A stretch of 31,734 nucleotides of DNA from an uncultured Alistipes sp. (GTDB lineage Bacteria > Bacteroidota > Bacteroidia > Bacteroidales > Rikenellaceae), in the NCBI GenBank assembly GCA_947174295.1, contig CAMWIG010000002.1:1-31734 (forward strand). Direction: 5' to 3'. The notes under the pieces were generated by a model. The model did not search any database, was not told where the DNA came from, and saw only the letters and a list, made by a program, of their open reading frames with translations. Numbering within the stretch: the stretch's first letter is position 1; each line of letters opens with the position of its first letter. Shown here piece after piece: positions 15,427-22,163 of the stretch. The position numbers and the translations under genes are program-made.

Positions 15427-15711
15427 TTATTTAATGGGAACGATTCGGTTCAAAGCTGCTTCGACGTCGCTGTCGCGAAACAGGACACGCCCGCCGATTT
15501 TGTGGGCGCAGATTTTACCGCGGTTCACCCAGTCGGTGAGCGTCACGAGCGAGATGCGCAGACGGCGGGCGGTTTCGTGCCGCGTGAGATACTTCGTGTC
15601 GGTTTTCGGATGTACGGGACGCAGCTGTTGCAGCTCGTCGCGCAGGGACTCCCGAATCATCTCCGAGAGTTGGTCGGCGGTCATGCCGCTCAGATAGATT
15701 TCCTTTGCCAT
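15427..15711 (-). CDS. Excisionase-like helix-turn-helix protein
   Basis: The 94-residue protein has an N-terminal helix with a DELQQL segment and a winged HTH of the HTH_17/Xis type: KYLTRHETARRLRISLVTLTD, then WVNRGKICAHKIGGRVLFRDSDVEAAL. This domain is found in excision and recombination-directing factors of Bacteroidetes elements and in some regulators. Its place between a second HTH gene and the primase agrees with a control or excision role in this island. The start at 15711 (MAKEIYLSG) follows a weak promoter-like TTCCTTTG on the minus strand at 15733-15740. Confidence 0.8.
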   Translation of the reverse strand: MAKEIYLSGMTADQLSEMIRESLRDELQQLRPVHPKTDTKYLTRHETARRLRISLVTLTDWVNRGKICAHKIGGRVLFRDSDVEAALNRIVPIK

Positions 15712-15732
15712 GGTTCATTTGGTTTAACGCTA

Positions 15733-15740
15733 CAAAGGAA
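15733..15740 (-). promoter_or_regulatory. Possible -7 box for the excisionase/primase/mobilization genes
   Basis: The minus strand reads TTCCTTTG, one mismatch from TAnnTTTG, 21 bases before the ATG at 15711, with a TTTT stretch about 20 bases further upstream. Confidence 0.35.
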
Positions 15741-15894
15741 TAGGTTTATCGGAACTAACTAAAATAAGTAATTGTGTTACAAGGCGAAGACACATCGAAG
15801 ACATACGATGTCAAGTTAGGACAATCCACGGATAATTATCCCGTTTTTTGAGGCGGATTTCCATAAATTGCGGAGATTTGCGCCATAAAATCCC

Positions 15895-15905
15895 AGCGTG
15901 TAAAG
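15895..15905 (+). repeat. Outlying copy of the AGCGTGTAAA repeat
   Basis: AGCGTGTAAAG here matches the repeat cluster at 16448-16538, so the HTH gene between them is flanked on both sides by the same motif. Confidence 0.5.
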
Positions 15906-15919
15906 TGATTAAAAATCAT

Positions 15920-15952
15920 AAAAAACAGGGAGCAACGATTCGTGCTCCCTGT
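15920..15952 (-). terminator. Intrinsic terminator of the HTH regulator gene
   Basis: A perfect 10-bp inverted repeat, ACAGGGAGCA (15925-15934) with its complement at 15943-15952, is followed on the minus strand by TTTTTTATGATTTTT. It separates the regulator from the excisionase/mobilization transcript. Confidence 0.85.
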
Positions 15953-15978
15953 AAAACGGATTGGCGGTTTCCTAAGCG

Positions 15979-16401
15979 TTATTCGCTTTGTTCTCTGTCA
16001 AGATACCTTTGCAGCGCTTTGTGAACAGCCGACGAAGAGTAATATTCATCCCGAGACATCCGTTCGTCGCGACAGCCCTCGAACCACTTGCTGCTCAACC
16101 AACGGTAGAGCGTCGGACGGGTGATACCCAATGCGGCGGCCAACTCCTTTTTGTTCATCAGCCGCCCGCCGTCGAATGCCGGCAGCTCGTTTTTGTCCTT
16201 GTGGATATACAGCCAGCGGTCAAAATGCCGAATCGCTTTATCCGCGTTTTTCAGTTCTTGTTCATAACTTTCGTATGCCCACACGCGCAGGCTTGCCGGG
16301 TCGAAGTCCGCAAACTCCGGCCGGGAGCGCAATGCCTCGACCAGCGTGTCGAAGCACGCCAGTTCGGAAGCCTTGATTTCTATTTTGCGACGACGGGGCA
16401 T
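15979..16401 (-). CDS. Helix-turn-helix regulator of the island
   Basis: The 140-residue protein has a basic start (MPRRRKIEIKA), a helical middle (YESYEQELKNADKAIRHFDRW) and a C-terminal HTH: MNKKELAAALGITRPTLYRW, then a wing with SSAVHKALQRY. It resembles the small DNA-binding proteins that lie between integrase and primase in NBU-type elements. The upstream region holds four copies of an AGCGTGTAAA-type motif, and another copy lies just past its terminator, so it may bind these and regulate itself or neighbouring genes. A run of eight Cs on the coding strand stands 15 bases before the ATG. The exact target is inferred. Confidence 0.75.
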   Translation of the reverse strand: MPRRRKIEIKASELACFDTLVEALRSRPEFADFDPASLRVWAYESYEQELKNADKAIRHFDRWLYIHKDKNELPAFDGGRLMNKKELAAALGITRPTLYRWLSSKWFEGCRDERMSRDEYYSSSAVHKALQRYLDREQSE

Positions 16402-16416
16402 TGTCTATATTTTTTA

Positions 16417-16424
16417 GGGGGGGG
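16417..16424 (-). repeat. Homopolymer tract (C8 on the coding strand) in the HTH gene leader
   Basis: Eight consecutive Gs on the plus strand lie 15 bases upstream of the HTH gene ATG, in an otherwise AT-rich leader. Confidence 0.8.
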
Positions 16425-16447
16425 TATTTTCTTCCTACCCAAACATT

Positions 16448-16538
16448 TTTTACACGCTTTCAATCACCTAATACACAGCTTATAAACGAAACGCAAAAAG
16501 AAATAAGCATGTAAAAAAGCGTGTAAAAGCGTGTAAAA
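16448..16538. repeat. Cluster of AAGCGTGTAAAA repeats upstream of the HTH regulator
   Basis: Direct copies lie at 16505-16516 (AAGCATGTAAAA), 16517-16528 (AAGCGTGTAAAA) and 16528-16538 (AGCGTGTAAAA), spaced about one helical turn apart. An inverted copy, TTTTACACGCTT, is at 16448-16459. They look like binding sites for a sequence-specific protein, either regulatory or recombination-directing. Confidence 0.75.
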
Positions 16539-16539
16539 A

Positions 16540-18207
16540 TTAAACATTGAACCAATCTGAATTCGGGCCTTGCGATTCATTTCTTATCTTGCCCTGCCTC
16601 TTTAATTTTGCCAAAAGATTCGTAATCTTATCTTTTTTCTGTCTGTCAGTAAGCAGGTCGGAAAGGAGATTCCATAGTAGCTTGTCTATTTCTTTGCGTG
16701 ACAGCGATTTGTGGTCCCGCAATGCTGTCAGAAGAAACTCCTCGCAGCTTTTATTGCCGAGTCCTTTATGCTCCGAATATTCGATCTTCTGCCCTACTTT
16801 CTGGGCGATATGCTTCGCAATATAGACTTTGGGCTTGCGGCCTTCAATCAAATGTTTGCTTCTCAATCGGACGATCTCGTCATCGGATAACGGTTTCCCC
16901 AGCTGCACACGGTTCAGCAGCTCGATGTCGAGCAGATTCAAATCGGTATTTCCCGCCAGAATATTGGCGTAGTTCATATCGAGAATTTTGCCCGTTATGG
17001 TAACTTCGACGCGGTTGTCGGCCAAATTGTAATCCGGCAGAGGGAACAGTCGCTGTCTTTGGTAGTTGTACATCTTACGGATGCCGCTGCCGATCGTATC
17101 GACCATTTTCAACCCGACCATGGCCGCTACCAAAAATTGATTTCTGTATCGCTCCTCGGGAGCATCGCTGATAAGCACCCGTTCGATATTGCCCGGAATG
17201 AACGAGCCTTTGTTCGAAAACACCAGTTTGTCGTCGTATTCCACCACATTAATCTGACCGCCGAACGTATAATCCTGATGGGCGATGGCGTTGTTCAATG
17301 CTTCGCGGATGACATACGGTTCATAGGTGTCGATCTCTTCTGGGAAGAGCGTCTTGTGCTCCGGATTGATGTAGCGGTATTTCAGATTGCGAATCTTGTC
17401 GTATATTCTGTCGACGGCCAAAATGAACGGGCAGGAGGCAATCATGTAATCGCGCTCGATATTGTCCTGTCCGCGCAAAATCCATTTGATTTTGGCGACT
17501 GCCGGAGAGATCAGATGCTCGCTCTCCTCTTTACCGAGCAACACCACGGCCGTTCTGGTAATCTTTCCCCGAATCGTGATTTTCGCCTTGTTCAGAAAGG
17601 TCGTGTCGTCCCACGATGCAATCTCCTCGGCTTTGTCTTTATGGGCGTTCGTGTATAGCTCCCTTGCCTTGACAATGGCCGCTGAATCCAAGTCTTCCAA
17701 TGAAGCGTCTTCGATTATTTCCGCACTCCAATCTTTCAATTTGGCTTGATTTCTTATTCTCTCGATTTTGTCCATACTCAACGCCTGCAAGGATTCTCCG
17801 TCGCGACCGTAATAATGGCCTTGATAGTCTATGGGAATGCCCTGCGGAGCGGGCGGTATTTCGAACATCACAACTCTTTTGCCGTTCTTGTACCGCAATT
17901 CATGTATCTCGACGAACGTATGCCGGCCCGTAGTCTGATCGGCAATCTTTTTCTTCATCGCATCGAGTGCCGGACGGCTATTCTTGTATTGGCTGCCGAC
18001 AACCTCGTGCGTGTGATTCTCCACGCCGAAAACCAGCCATGCGCGCGACATGCCTTTCAGATTGGCTTCGTTGCTCAATGCCGAGAAGTATTGTCCCAGC
18101 TCCTGATCTCCGAACCCGTTGGACGCTTTCTTAAACTCCATCACCTCCGTTTCCACAGGCAGAGTCAGTAATGAATCGAGTATGTTTGTCAGTTCCTCAA
18201 CCGTCAT
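16540..18207 (-). CDS. AlbA_2 / ATP-binding domain protein (putative regulator)
   Basis: The 555-residue protein starts with an AlbA_2 (schlafen-like) domain: EVMEFKKA near residue 20, SRAWLVFGVEN, GIPIDYQGHYYGRDGES. A GHKL-type ATPase-like domain follows with REALNNAIAHQDYTFGGQI and DDKLVFSNKGSF (about 305-345), then a region with TIGSGIRKMYNYQR and a C-terminal winged-helix-like part. This order is common in proteins annotated as transcriptional regulators with an ATP-binding domain; their role is poorly known and some sit in defence islands. It lies between the integrase remnant and the HTH regulator. A minus-strand TAACTTTA at 18225-18232 is a near-consensus -7 box 17 bases upstream of its ATG. 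Confidence 0.8.
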   Translation of the reverse strand: MTVEELTNILDSLLTLPVETEVMEFKKASNGFGDQELGQYFSALSNEANLKGMSRAWLVFGVENHTHEVVGSQYKNSRPALDAMKKKIADQTTGRHTFVEIHELRYKNGKRVVMFEIPPAPQGIPIDYQGHYYGRDGESLQALSMDKIERIRNQAKLKDWSAEIIEDASLEDLDSAAIVKARELYTNAHKDKAEEIASWDDTTFLNKAKITIRGKITRTAVVLLGKEESEHLISPAVAKIKWILRGQDNIERDYMIASCPFILAVDRIYDKIRNLKYRYINPEHKTLFPEEIDTYEPYVIREALNNAIAHQDYTFGGQINVVEYDDKLVFSNKGSFIPGNIERVLISDAPEERYRNQFLVAAMVGLKMVDTIGSGIRKMYNYQRQRLFPLPDYNLADNRVEVTITGKILDMNYANILAGNTDLNLLDIELLNRVQLGKPLSDDEIVRLRSKHLIEGRKPKVYIAKHIAQKVGQKIEYSEHKGLGNKSCEEFLLTALRDHKSLSRKEIDKLLWNLLSDLLTDRQKKDKITNLLAKLKRQGKIRNESQGPNSDWFNV

Positions 18208-18329
18208 ATAATTCTAATTTCCTGTAAAGTTACAAATTATTCGCAAATAATCGGAGTTGCAATCGTCTGCGCCGGAATTTGTTTGACATTTTGTTGCTGC
18301 CGTAAAATTTACCGCAATAACAATCCGAA

Positions 18330-18800
18330 CTATCGGCCGCTGAAATACGGATGATTCATCAACTCCATTGCGGTCTGCTCTTCCGTAATCTTGATGTATT
18401 TCATAAACTCCTTTTCAGTCTTGTGACCCGTGATTTTCATGATGGCGATGGTCGGAATGCCTGCCAGATACATATTCGTCGCTCCGCTGCGACGTGCTGT
18501 GTGGGTCTTTACCAGGTCGCATTTATCGACCAGATGCGTCTTCTTTTCCCCGTTCTCGACGTATGACACTTCGATTTTCTCCGTGATACCCGCCTCGCGT
18601 GCGACTTCCTTGATAAATTTGTTTACTTTCTGTTCGTAGGCTTTCGGCAACCGGTTTTCGTACTTGTCCAGTATCGCCTGCTATTCGGACCGAACGGGAA
18701 TGACAACGTGATTGCCTGTCTTCTGCTGTTTGATGTCGATGACCCGTAGCGCAGTTTGTATATGTTGAGTCGAGAGCCGATCGATATTGAAACGAAGATA
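18330..18800 (-). pseudogene. Tyrosine recombinase (integrase) remnant with an in-frame TAG
   Basis: The open part (18330-18650, TTG start) is the C-terminal catalytic domain of a Bacteroidetes tyrosine recombinase: HTAR (His50, Arg53 of this part), GHK (His76) and Tyr85 in FMKYI are the box II residues. The same frame continues upstream through a TAG at 18681-18683 with clearly homologous protein, including DIKQQKTGNHVVIPVRSE and LRFNIDRLSTQHI, back to about 18800. The box I region, normally like GLRFSD, is damaged, and the N-terminal core-binding half is missing. The nonsense codon plus the truncation indicate a dead gene. An intact relative would be about 400 residues. Confidence 0.88.
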
Positions 18801-18881
18801 CACTTGCAACCGAGCCAAGTGAGGGCGATAAGCCGCTCGTCAGTGTAGAAATCGCACTCAGCAGCGATTTCGGCCTTGCAG

Positions 18882-19655
18882 TCACTTTATCCGCAGCAGC
18901 TCCTCGCGCCGGGTCAGATATATCCGATCATACGCAGTTTCTATTTCGCAGGAAGGTCTGTAATGTTCGAAATCGCACTCCTCCTCGATTGGAATATTCA
19001 GCACGAGCCAGTATTCGGATATGTCGCCGTTTTCGGGCAGTCGTCTGTATTCTTCGAGCTTTGCATCCTTTTGCTTCACACAGTGCAGAATATGTTCGTC
19101 TCTCACGCATCCGACCCAATAGCAATATACCGGAGAAATCAAGGTTGAGTGCGGATAGCAGTCTGCGAATCTCACGGAAGATACGTATTCGTAATGAAAC
19201 GCACCGCTCAGCTTCATTGCAATGAAATCTTTGCGCGACAACTGCCGGCGGCGCCTCTCATACCTGTCGTTTCTGCGATGACGCTCTATCTCGTCGAGTA
19301 TCGAATCAACGAATTGCAGGCGGTTTATCGAGCGGTCGACACGATATGCCTTGTCCTTAAAGTTTATATGCGCACGAATATGCTCGTAACCGCGCTCTGC
19401 CAGAATCTTTTCATATTGCCGGCATGCGAAATCGACCAGATTCCGGGCCTGCGCCTTGCTGTTCCGGCCCTTCGACACTATCGACGACGGACGGCACTCC
19501 ATGACCTCCACTCCTACCCGGCGCCCGCAGAAATCGGTTATGACCGCATCCGGCCTATCCGACAGGACAACCCTCTGCACGGGGATGCCGAGCGAACGGA
19601 GCAAAGGCCGAATCGCATACAGTTCGATTCTATGTTGAATATCTCCGCTACTCAT
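18882..19655 (-). CDS. Unrecognised protein with a possible PD-(D/E)xK-like motif
   Basis: I do not recognise this 257-residue protein. Residues 34-53 contain DRPDAVITDF then RRVGVEVMEC, which has the PD...ExxE look of restriction-endonuclease-like folds, but the usual lysine is absent. The middle is strongly basic (RNDRYERRRRQLSRKDF, about 129-145). The C-terminal half has aromatic and beta-rich stretches (YCYWVGCV, YWLVLNIP). It starts 24 bases after the acetyltransferase gene on the same strand and may be the last gene of that transcript. Its stop lies within about 10 bases of the first sequence resembling integrase debris, so it marks the right edge of the island. Function unknown. Confidence 0.7.
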   Translation of the reverse strand: MSSGDIQHRIELYAIRPLLRSLGIPVQRVVLSDRPDAVITDFCGRRVGVEVMECRPSSIVSKGRNSKAQARNLVDFACRQYEKILAERGYEHIRAHINFKDKAYRVDRSINRLQFVDSILDEIERHRRNDRYERRRRQLSRKDFIAMKLSGAFHYEYVSSVRFADCYPHSTLISPVYCYWVGCVRDEHILHCVKQKDAKLEEYRRLPENGDISEYWLVLNIPIEEECDFEHYRPSCEIETAYDRIYLTRREELLRIK

Positions 19656-19679
19656 TGTCGCTGCTCTGTTACACCGCCG

Positions 19680-20267
19680 TCAGCCGACCGGCACGACCCG
19701 GTCCGAATCGGTTATGGGGCGAACGACCTTGCAGGGGTTTCCGACGGCGAGGACGCCGGCCGGAATATCGCGCACCACGACGCTCCCCGCACCGATTATC
19801 GCGCCACGGCCGATGCTGACGCCCGGCAGCACCGTCACACCGGCTGCAATCCACACGTCGTCGCCTATCGTTATGGGAAGCGAGCGCATGATGCCCGCAT
19901 TGCGCTGGTCGGCATGGAAGGCGTGCGTCACGGTGCAAAGGCTCGTATTCGGGCCGATGAAGACGTTGTCGCCGATGGTGACCCGCGCCTCGTCGAGAAT
20001 CGTCAGATTGAAGTTGCCGACGAAATTTTCGCCGACATGAATATTGGTTCCGAAATCGCAATGAAACGGACTGTGAACGATGAACCGCTCCCCGATGCGG
20101 CCGAACAGCCCCCGAATGATATCGGCTCTCGCAGCGCGCTCCGACGGCGGCAGCGAGTTGAGACGGAAACACCGCTCCTCGCACTCGGCCAAAGCGCGGC
20201 CTATCTCCTCCGTAAATCCGTTCATCCACTCTCCCGAGCGCATCGCATCCAGGCTACTCTTTTCCAT
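19680..20267 (-). CDS. maa: Maltose/sugar O-acetyltransferase (hexapeptide-repeat family)
   Basis: The 195-residue protein has the N-terminal maltose acetyltransferase domain (LDAMRSGEWM) followed by a left-handed beta helix of hexapeptide repeats (IGDNVFIGPN, IGDDVWIAAGVTVLPGVSIG, IIGAGSVVVRDIPAG). The catalytic histidine of the LacA/Maa/NodL group is probably in TVTHAFHAD near residue 115. It would transfer acetyl from acetyl-CoA to a sugar hydroxyl in the cytoplasm. Its ATG overlaps the end of the acyltransferase-3 gene by 14 bases, so the two are translationally coupled and may modify the same glycan. The exact sugar is unknown, so the symbol is by family only. Confidence 0.88.
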   Translation of the reverse strand: MEKSSLDAMRSGEWMNGFTEEIGRALAECEERCFRLNSLPPSERAARADIIRGLFGRIGERFIVHSPFHCDFGTNIHVGENFVGNFNLTILDEARVTIGDNVFIGPNTSLCTVTHAFHADQRNAGIMRSLPITIGDDVWIAAGVTVLPGVSIGRGAIIGAGSVVVRDIPAGVLAVGNPCKVVRPITDSDRVVPVG

Positions 20268-21441
20268 ATTCCGTTTTTTTACCGAACAACAACCCTTTCA
20301 GCCGCTCGCGCACGGGTTCGTCATAGGCTTTGAGCGAGGCATAGGCGACGAACAGAGCCAGAGCGAAGATTGCCGCGGCGACGAATGCGTGCGTCGAGGC
20401 CGGCAGGTCGCCGTGGGTCGCAGCCCACGACATCTGCACGTATATGAGCGGATAGTGCGTGACGTATAGCGGGTAGGATATGTCGCCGAGAAACCTGCAC
20501 ACGGCGACGGACTTTCGGCCCGACACGCCGCTGCCGGCGCCGATGACGATGACCAGCGGAAAGAGCACGAGGATGCAGGCGGCCTCGTAGAGTCCGTTCA
20601 TCCAGAAGCGGTCGGGATTGTCGCCGCCGATGCGCGGCATGGCGAGAGCAGCCACTATCAGCAGCGAACACCACCAGAACCCTCCGCCGAGCGATACGGT
20701 CCGGCCCACGCGCGACAGCAGCAGTCCGCAGAAGAAGGGGTAGAGCAGGCGCGTAAAGCCTATCTGTATCTGTGCGGCGCTTATCTCCCAGCCTCCGATG
20801 ACGGTATAGGCGGCATACGAACGCGAGGCGAGCACTCCGAACGGGTCGATATTCATGCACAGCACGACGGTGGCTGCGGCGAACAGCGCAACGCAGCACC
20901 CGAGCGCCGCCTTCGAGAAGCGCCTGACGAACAGCGCATACATGAGATTGGCCGCATACTCCCAGAAAAGCGACCACGTGGCGCCGTTCAGGGGGTTCAT
21001 CTCGCCCCAGCCGCGGATTTCGAGCGCCTTGGGCACAGGAATCATCACCATGCACAGAAGCATGCAGACGACGACTTTCCACCATGGCGTGCGGCCTATG
21101 ATTTCGAATCCGGGCCAGTCGCCGCCGAAATAGTATAGCGCAGCGCCGAACGCCGTGCCGAATATCAGCATCGGATGCAGACGTATAAGGCGCCGCCTGA
21201 TGAACGACCGCACGGTCATTCGGTCCCAGCGATCGTCGTAGGCGTAGCCTATCACGAAGCCGGAAAGGGCGAAGAAGAAGTCCACGGCGAGGTATCCGTG
21301 GTTGATAATCTGGTGCGGCACGCCCGGCGAGTAGGTCTCGAACAGATGGAACGCCACGACTACGAGAGCCGCCACGCCGCGCAGACCGTCCAGAATTTCG
21401 TATCGCGGTTTGGACGAGAGATAGATATTCGTTCGGTTCAT
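20254..21441 (-). CDS. Acyltransferase-3 family integral membrane protein
   Basis: The 395-residue protein has about ten membrane segments and the family hallmark near the N-terminus: YEILDGLRGVAALVVVAFHL, with the Asp, Arg and His expected of acyltransferase family 3. These enzymes move acetyl or other acyl groups onto surface glycans or lipids across the inner membrane. The frame stays open far upstream to 21984, but the start at 21441 (MNRTNIYLSS) is chosen because it gives the family's usual N-terminus and because an exact -7 box on the minus strand, TATCTTTG at 21466-21473, lies 24 bases before it. It overlaps the sugar acetyltransferase gene downstream. Confidence 0.87.
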   Translation of the reverse strand: MNRTNIYLSSKPRYEILDGLRGVAALVVVAFHLFETYSPGVPHQIINHGYLAVDFFFALSGFVIGYAYDDRWDRMTVRSFIRRRLIRLHPMLIFGTAFGAALYYFGGDWPGFEIIGRTPWWKVVVCMLLCMVMIPVPKALEIRGWGEMNPLNGATWSLFWEYAANLMYALFVRRFSKAALGCCVALFAAATVVLCMNIDPFGVLASRSYAAYTVIGGWEISAAQIQIGFTRLLYPFFCGLLLSRVGRTVSLGGGFWWCSLLIVAALAMPRIGGDNPDRFWMNGLYEAACILVLFPLVIVIGAGSGVSGRKSVAVCRFLGDISYPLYVTHYPLIYVQMSWAATHGDLPASTHAFVAAAIFALALFVAYASLKAYDEPVRERLKGLLFGKKTEYGKE

Positions 21442-21465
21442 TTCGACAAGAGGTTCTTTCACTCG

Positions 21466-21473
21466 CAAAGATA
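21466..21473 (-). promoter_or_regulatory. -7 box for the acyltransferase gene
   Basis: TATCTTTG on the minus strand, followed by C, is an exact TAnnTTTG. No clear -33 box is seen. It supports the start codon at 21441. Confidence 0.5.
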
Positions 21474-21508
21474 AGCAAATTATCCGACCTATTCGCCCGG
21501 CGAAACGA

Positions 21509-21546
21509 AATGCACCGCACCCCCTGTTCCGGGAATGCGGTGCATT
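21509..21546 (-). terminator. Probable terminator of the RND efflux operon
   Basis: A perfect 11-bp inverted repeat (AATGCACCGCA at 21509-21519, its complement at 21536-21546) with a 16-base loop lies 20 bases after the tetR-like stop. The following minus-strand sequence has only short T-runs, so efficiency is uncertain. Confidence 0.65.
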
Positions 21547-21566
21547 CGAATGCGAATAGTCGGCCG

Positions 21567-22148
21567 TTATCTCATGGCGTCGATTTCGGCGATGCCGCGC
21601 ATGGTGGCGATGCCGCGCAGCAGAGCCCTCATCAATGCCGTTTGCGCCTCTTTGTCGTGGTCGGCGACCCTGAGTTCGTAGGAGTGCGACAGAACCGACT
21701 CGGCGATAAGATTCACGTCGGTGTCCGGGAGCAGATACCCCTCGTCGATACCGCTGCCGAGCAAATCGACGAGATTGCCTTTCCACCACACGAAATCGCT
21801 CTCGTAGTTGTCGACGAACTCCACGCGGTGCTTCAAATCGGCAAGAAACCATCGGTCGAGAACGTACAGCGACGAGATGTATTCGTCGACGAAACGGAAT
21901 ATGCGATGCAGGGAGTCCATATCGGCCGAAACAATCTCCCGCGAGATAACCTCGCGGCGCCGGGCGCTCAGCTGCTCCAAGCAACGGTATATCAACGTCG
22001 TCTTGTCGGCGAACATCTCGTAGAGCGTGCGTTTCGATATGCCGGCCGCACGGGCGATTTCATCCACGCGCGCGGCACGTATGCCGTTGCGGGTGATAAT
22101 GTCGCTCGTAATCTCTATTACGCGGGTTCTCGTTTTGTCGTGTCCCAT
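21567..22148 (-). CDS. TetR/AcrR family transcriptional regulator
   Basis: The 193-residue protein has an N-terminal TetR HTH (about residues 5-50): VIEITSDIITRNGIRAARVD, then EIARAAGISKRTLYEMFADKT. An all-helical ligand-binding part follows. It starts 15 bases after the outer-membrane channel gene and is the last gene of the efflux operon, before a hairpin terminator. It probably represses the operon and responds to a pump substrate. A regulator gene at the end of the operon makes its own level follow operon expression. No operator can be named. Confidence 0.9.
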   Translation of the reverse strand: MGHDKTRTRVIEITSDIITRNGIRAARVDEIARAAGISKRTLYEMFADKTTLIYRCLEQLSARRREVISREIVSADMDSLHRIFRFVDEYISSLYVLDRWFLADLKHRVEFVDNYESDFVWWKGNLVDLLGSGIDEGYLLPDTDVNLIAESVLSHSYELRVADHDKEAQTALMRALLRGIATMRGIAEIDAMR

Positions 22149-22163
22149 CGCGCGCGTCGTTTT

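Noticed and set aside
16448..16538. CRISPR-like array
   Set aside because: The repeats are only 10-12 bases, lack spacers of constant length and have no cas genes nearby.
18330..18650. A complete small 106-residue recombinase
   Set aside because: Clear integrase homology continues upstream in the same frame through a TAG, so this is the tail of a broken gene, not a natural small protein.
18523..18885. 120-codon minus-strand frame over the integrase remnant
   Set aside because: It is out of frame with the integrase homology and its protein is Ser/Arg-rich without a domain.
21442..21984. Upstream extension of the acyltransferase-3 frame
   Set aside because: The extra residues are Arg-rich with no homology pattern, run across the operon terminator and into the TetR gene, and leave the promoter-like TATCTTTG inside the gene.
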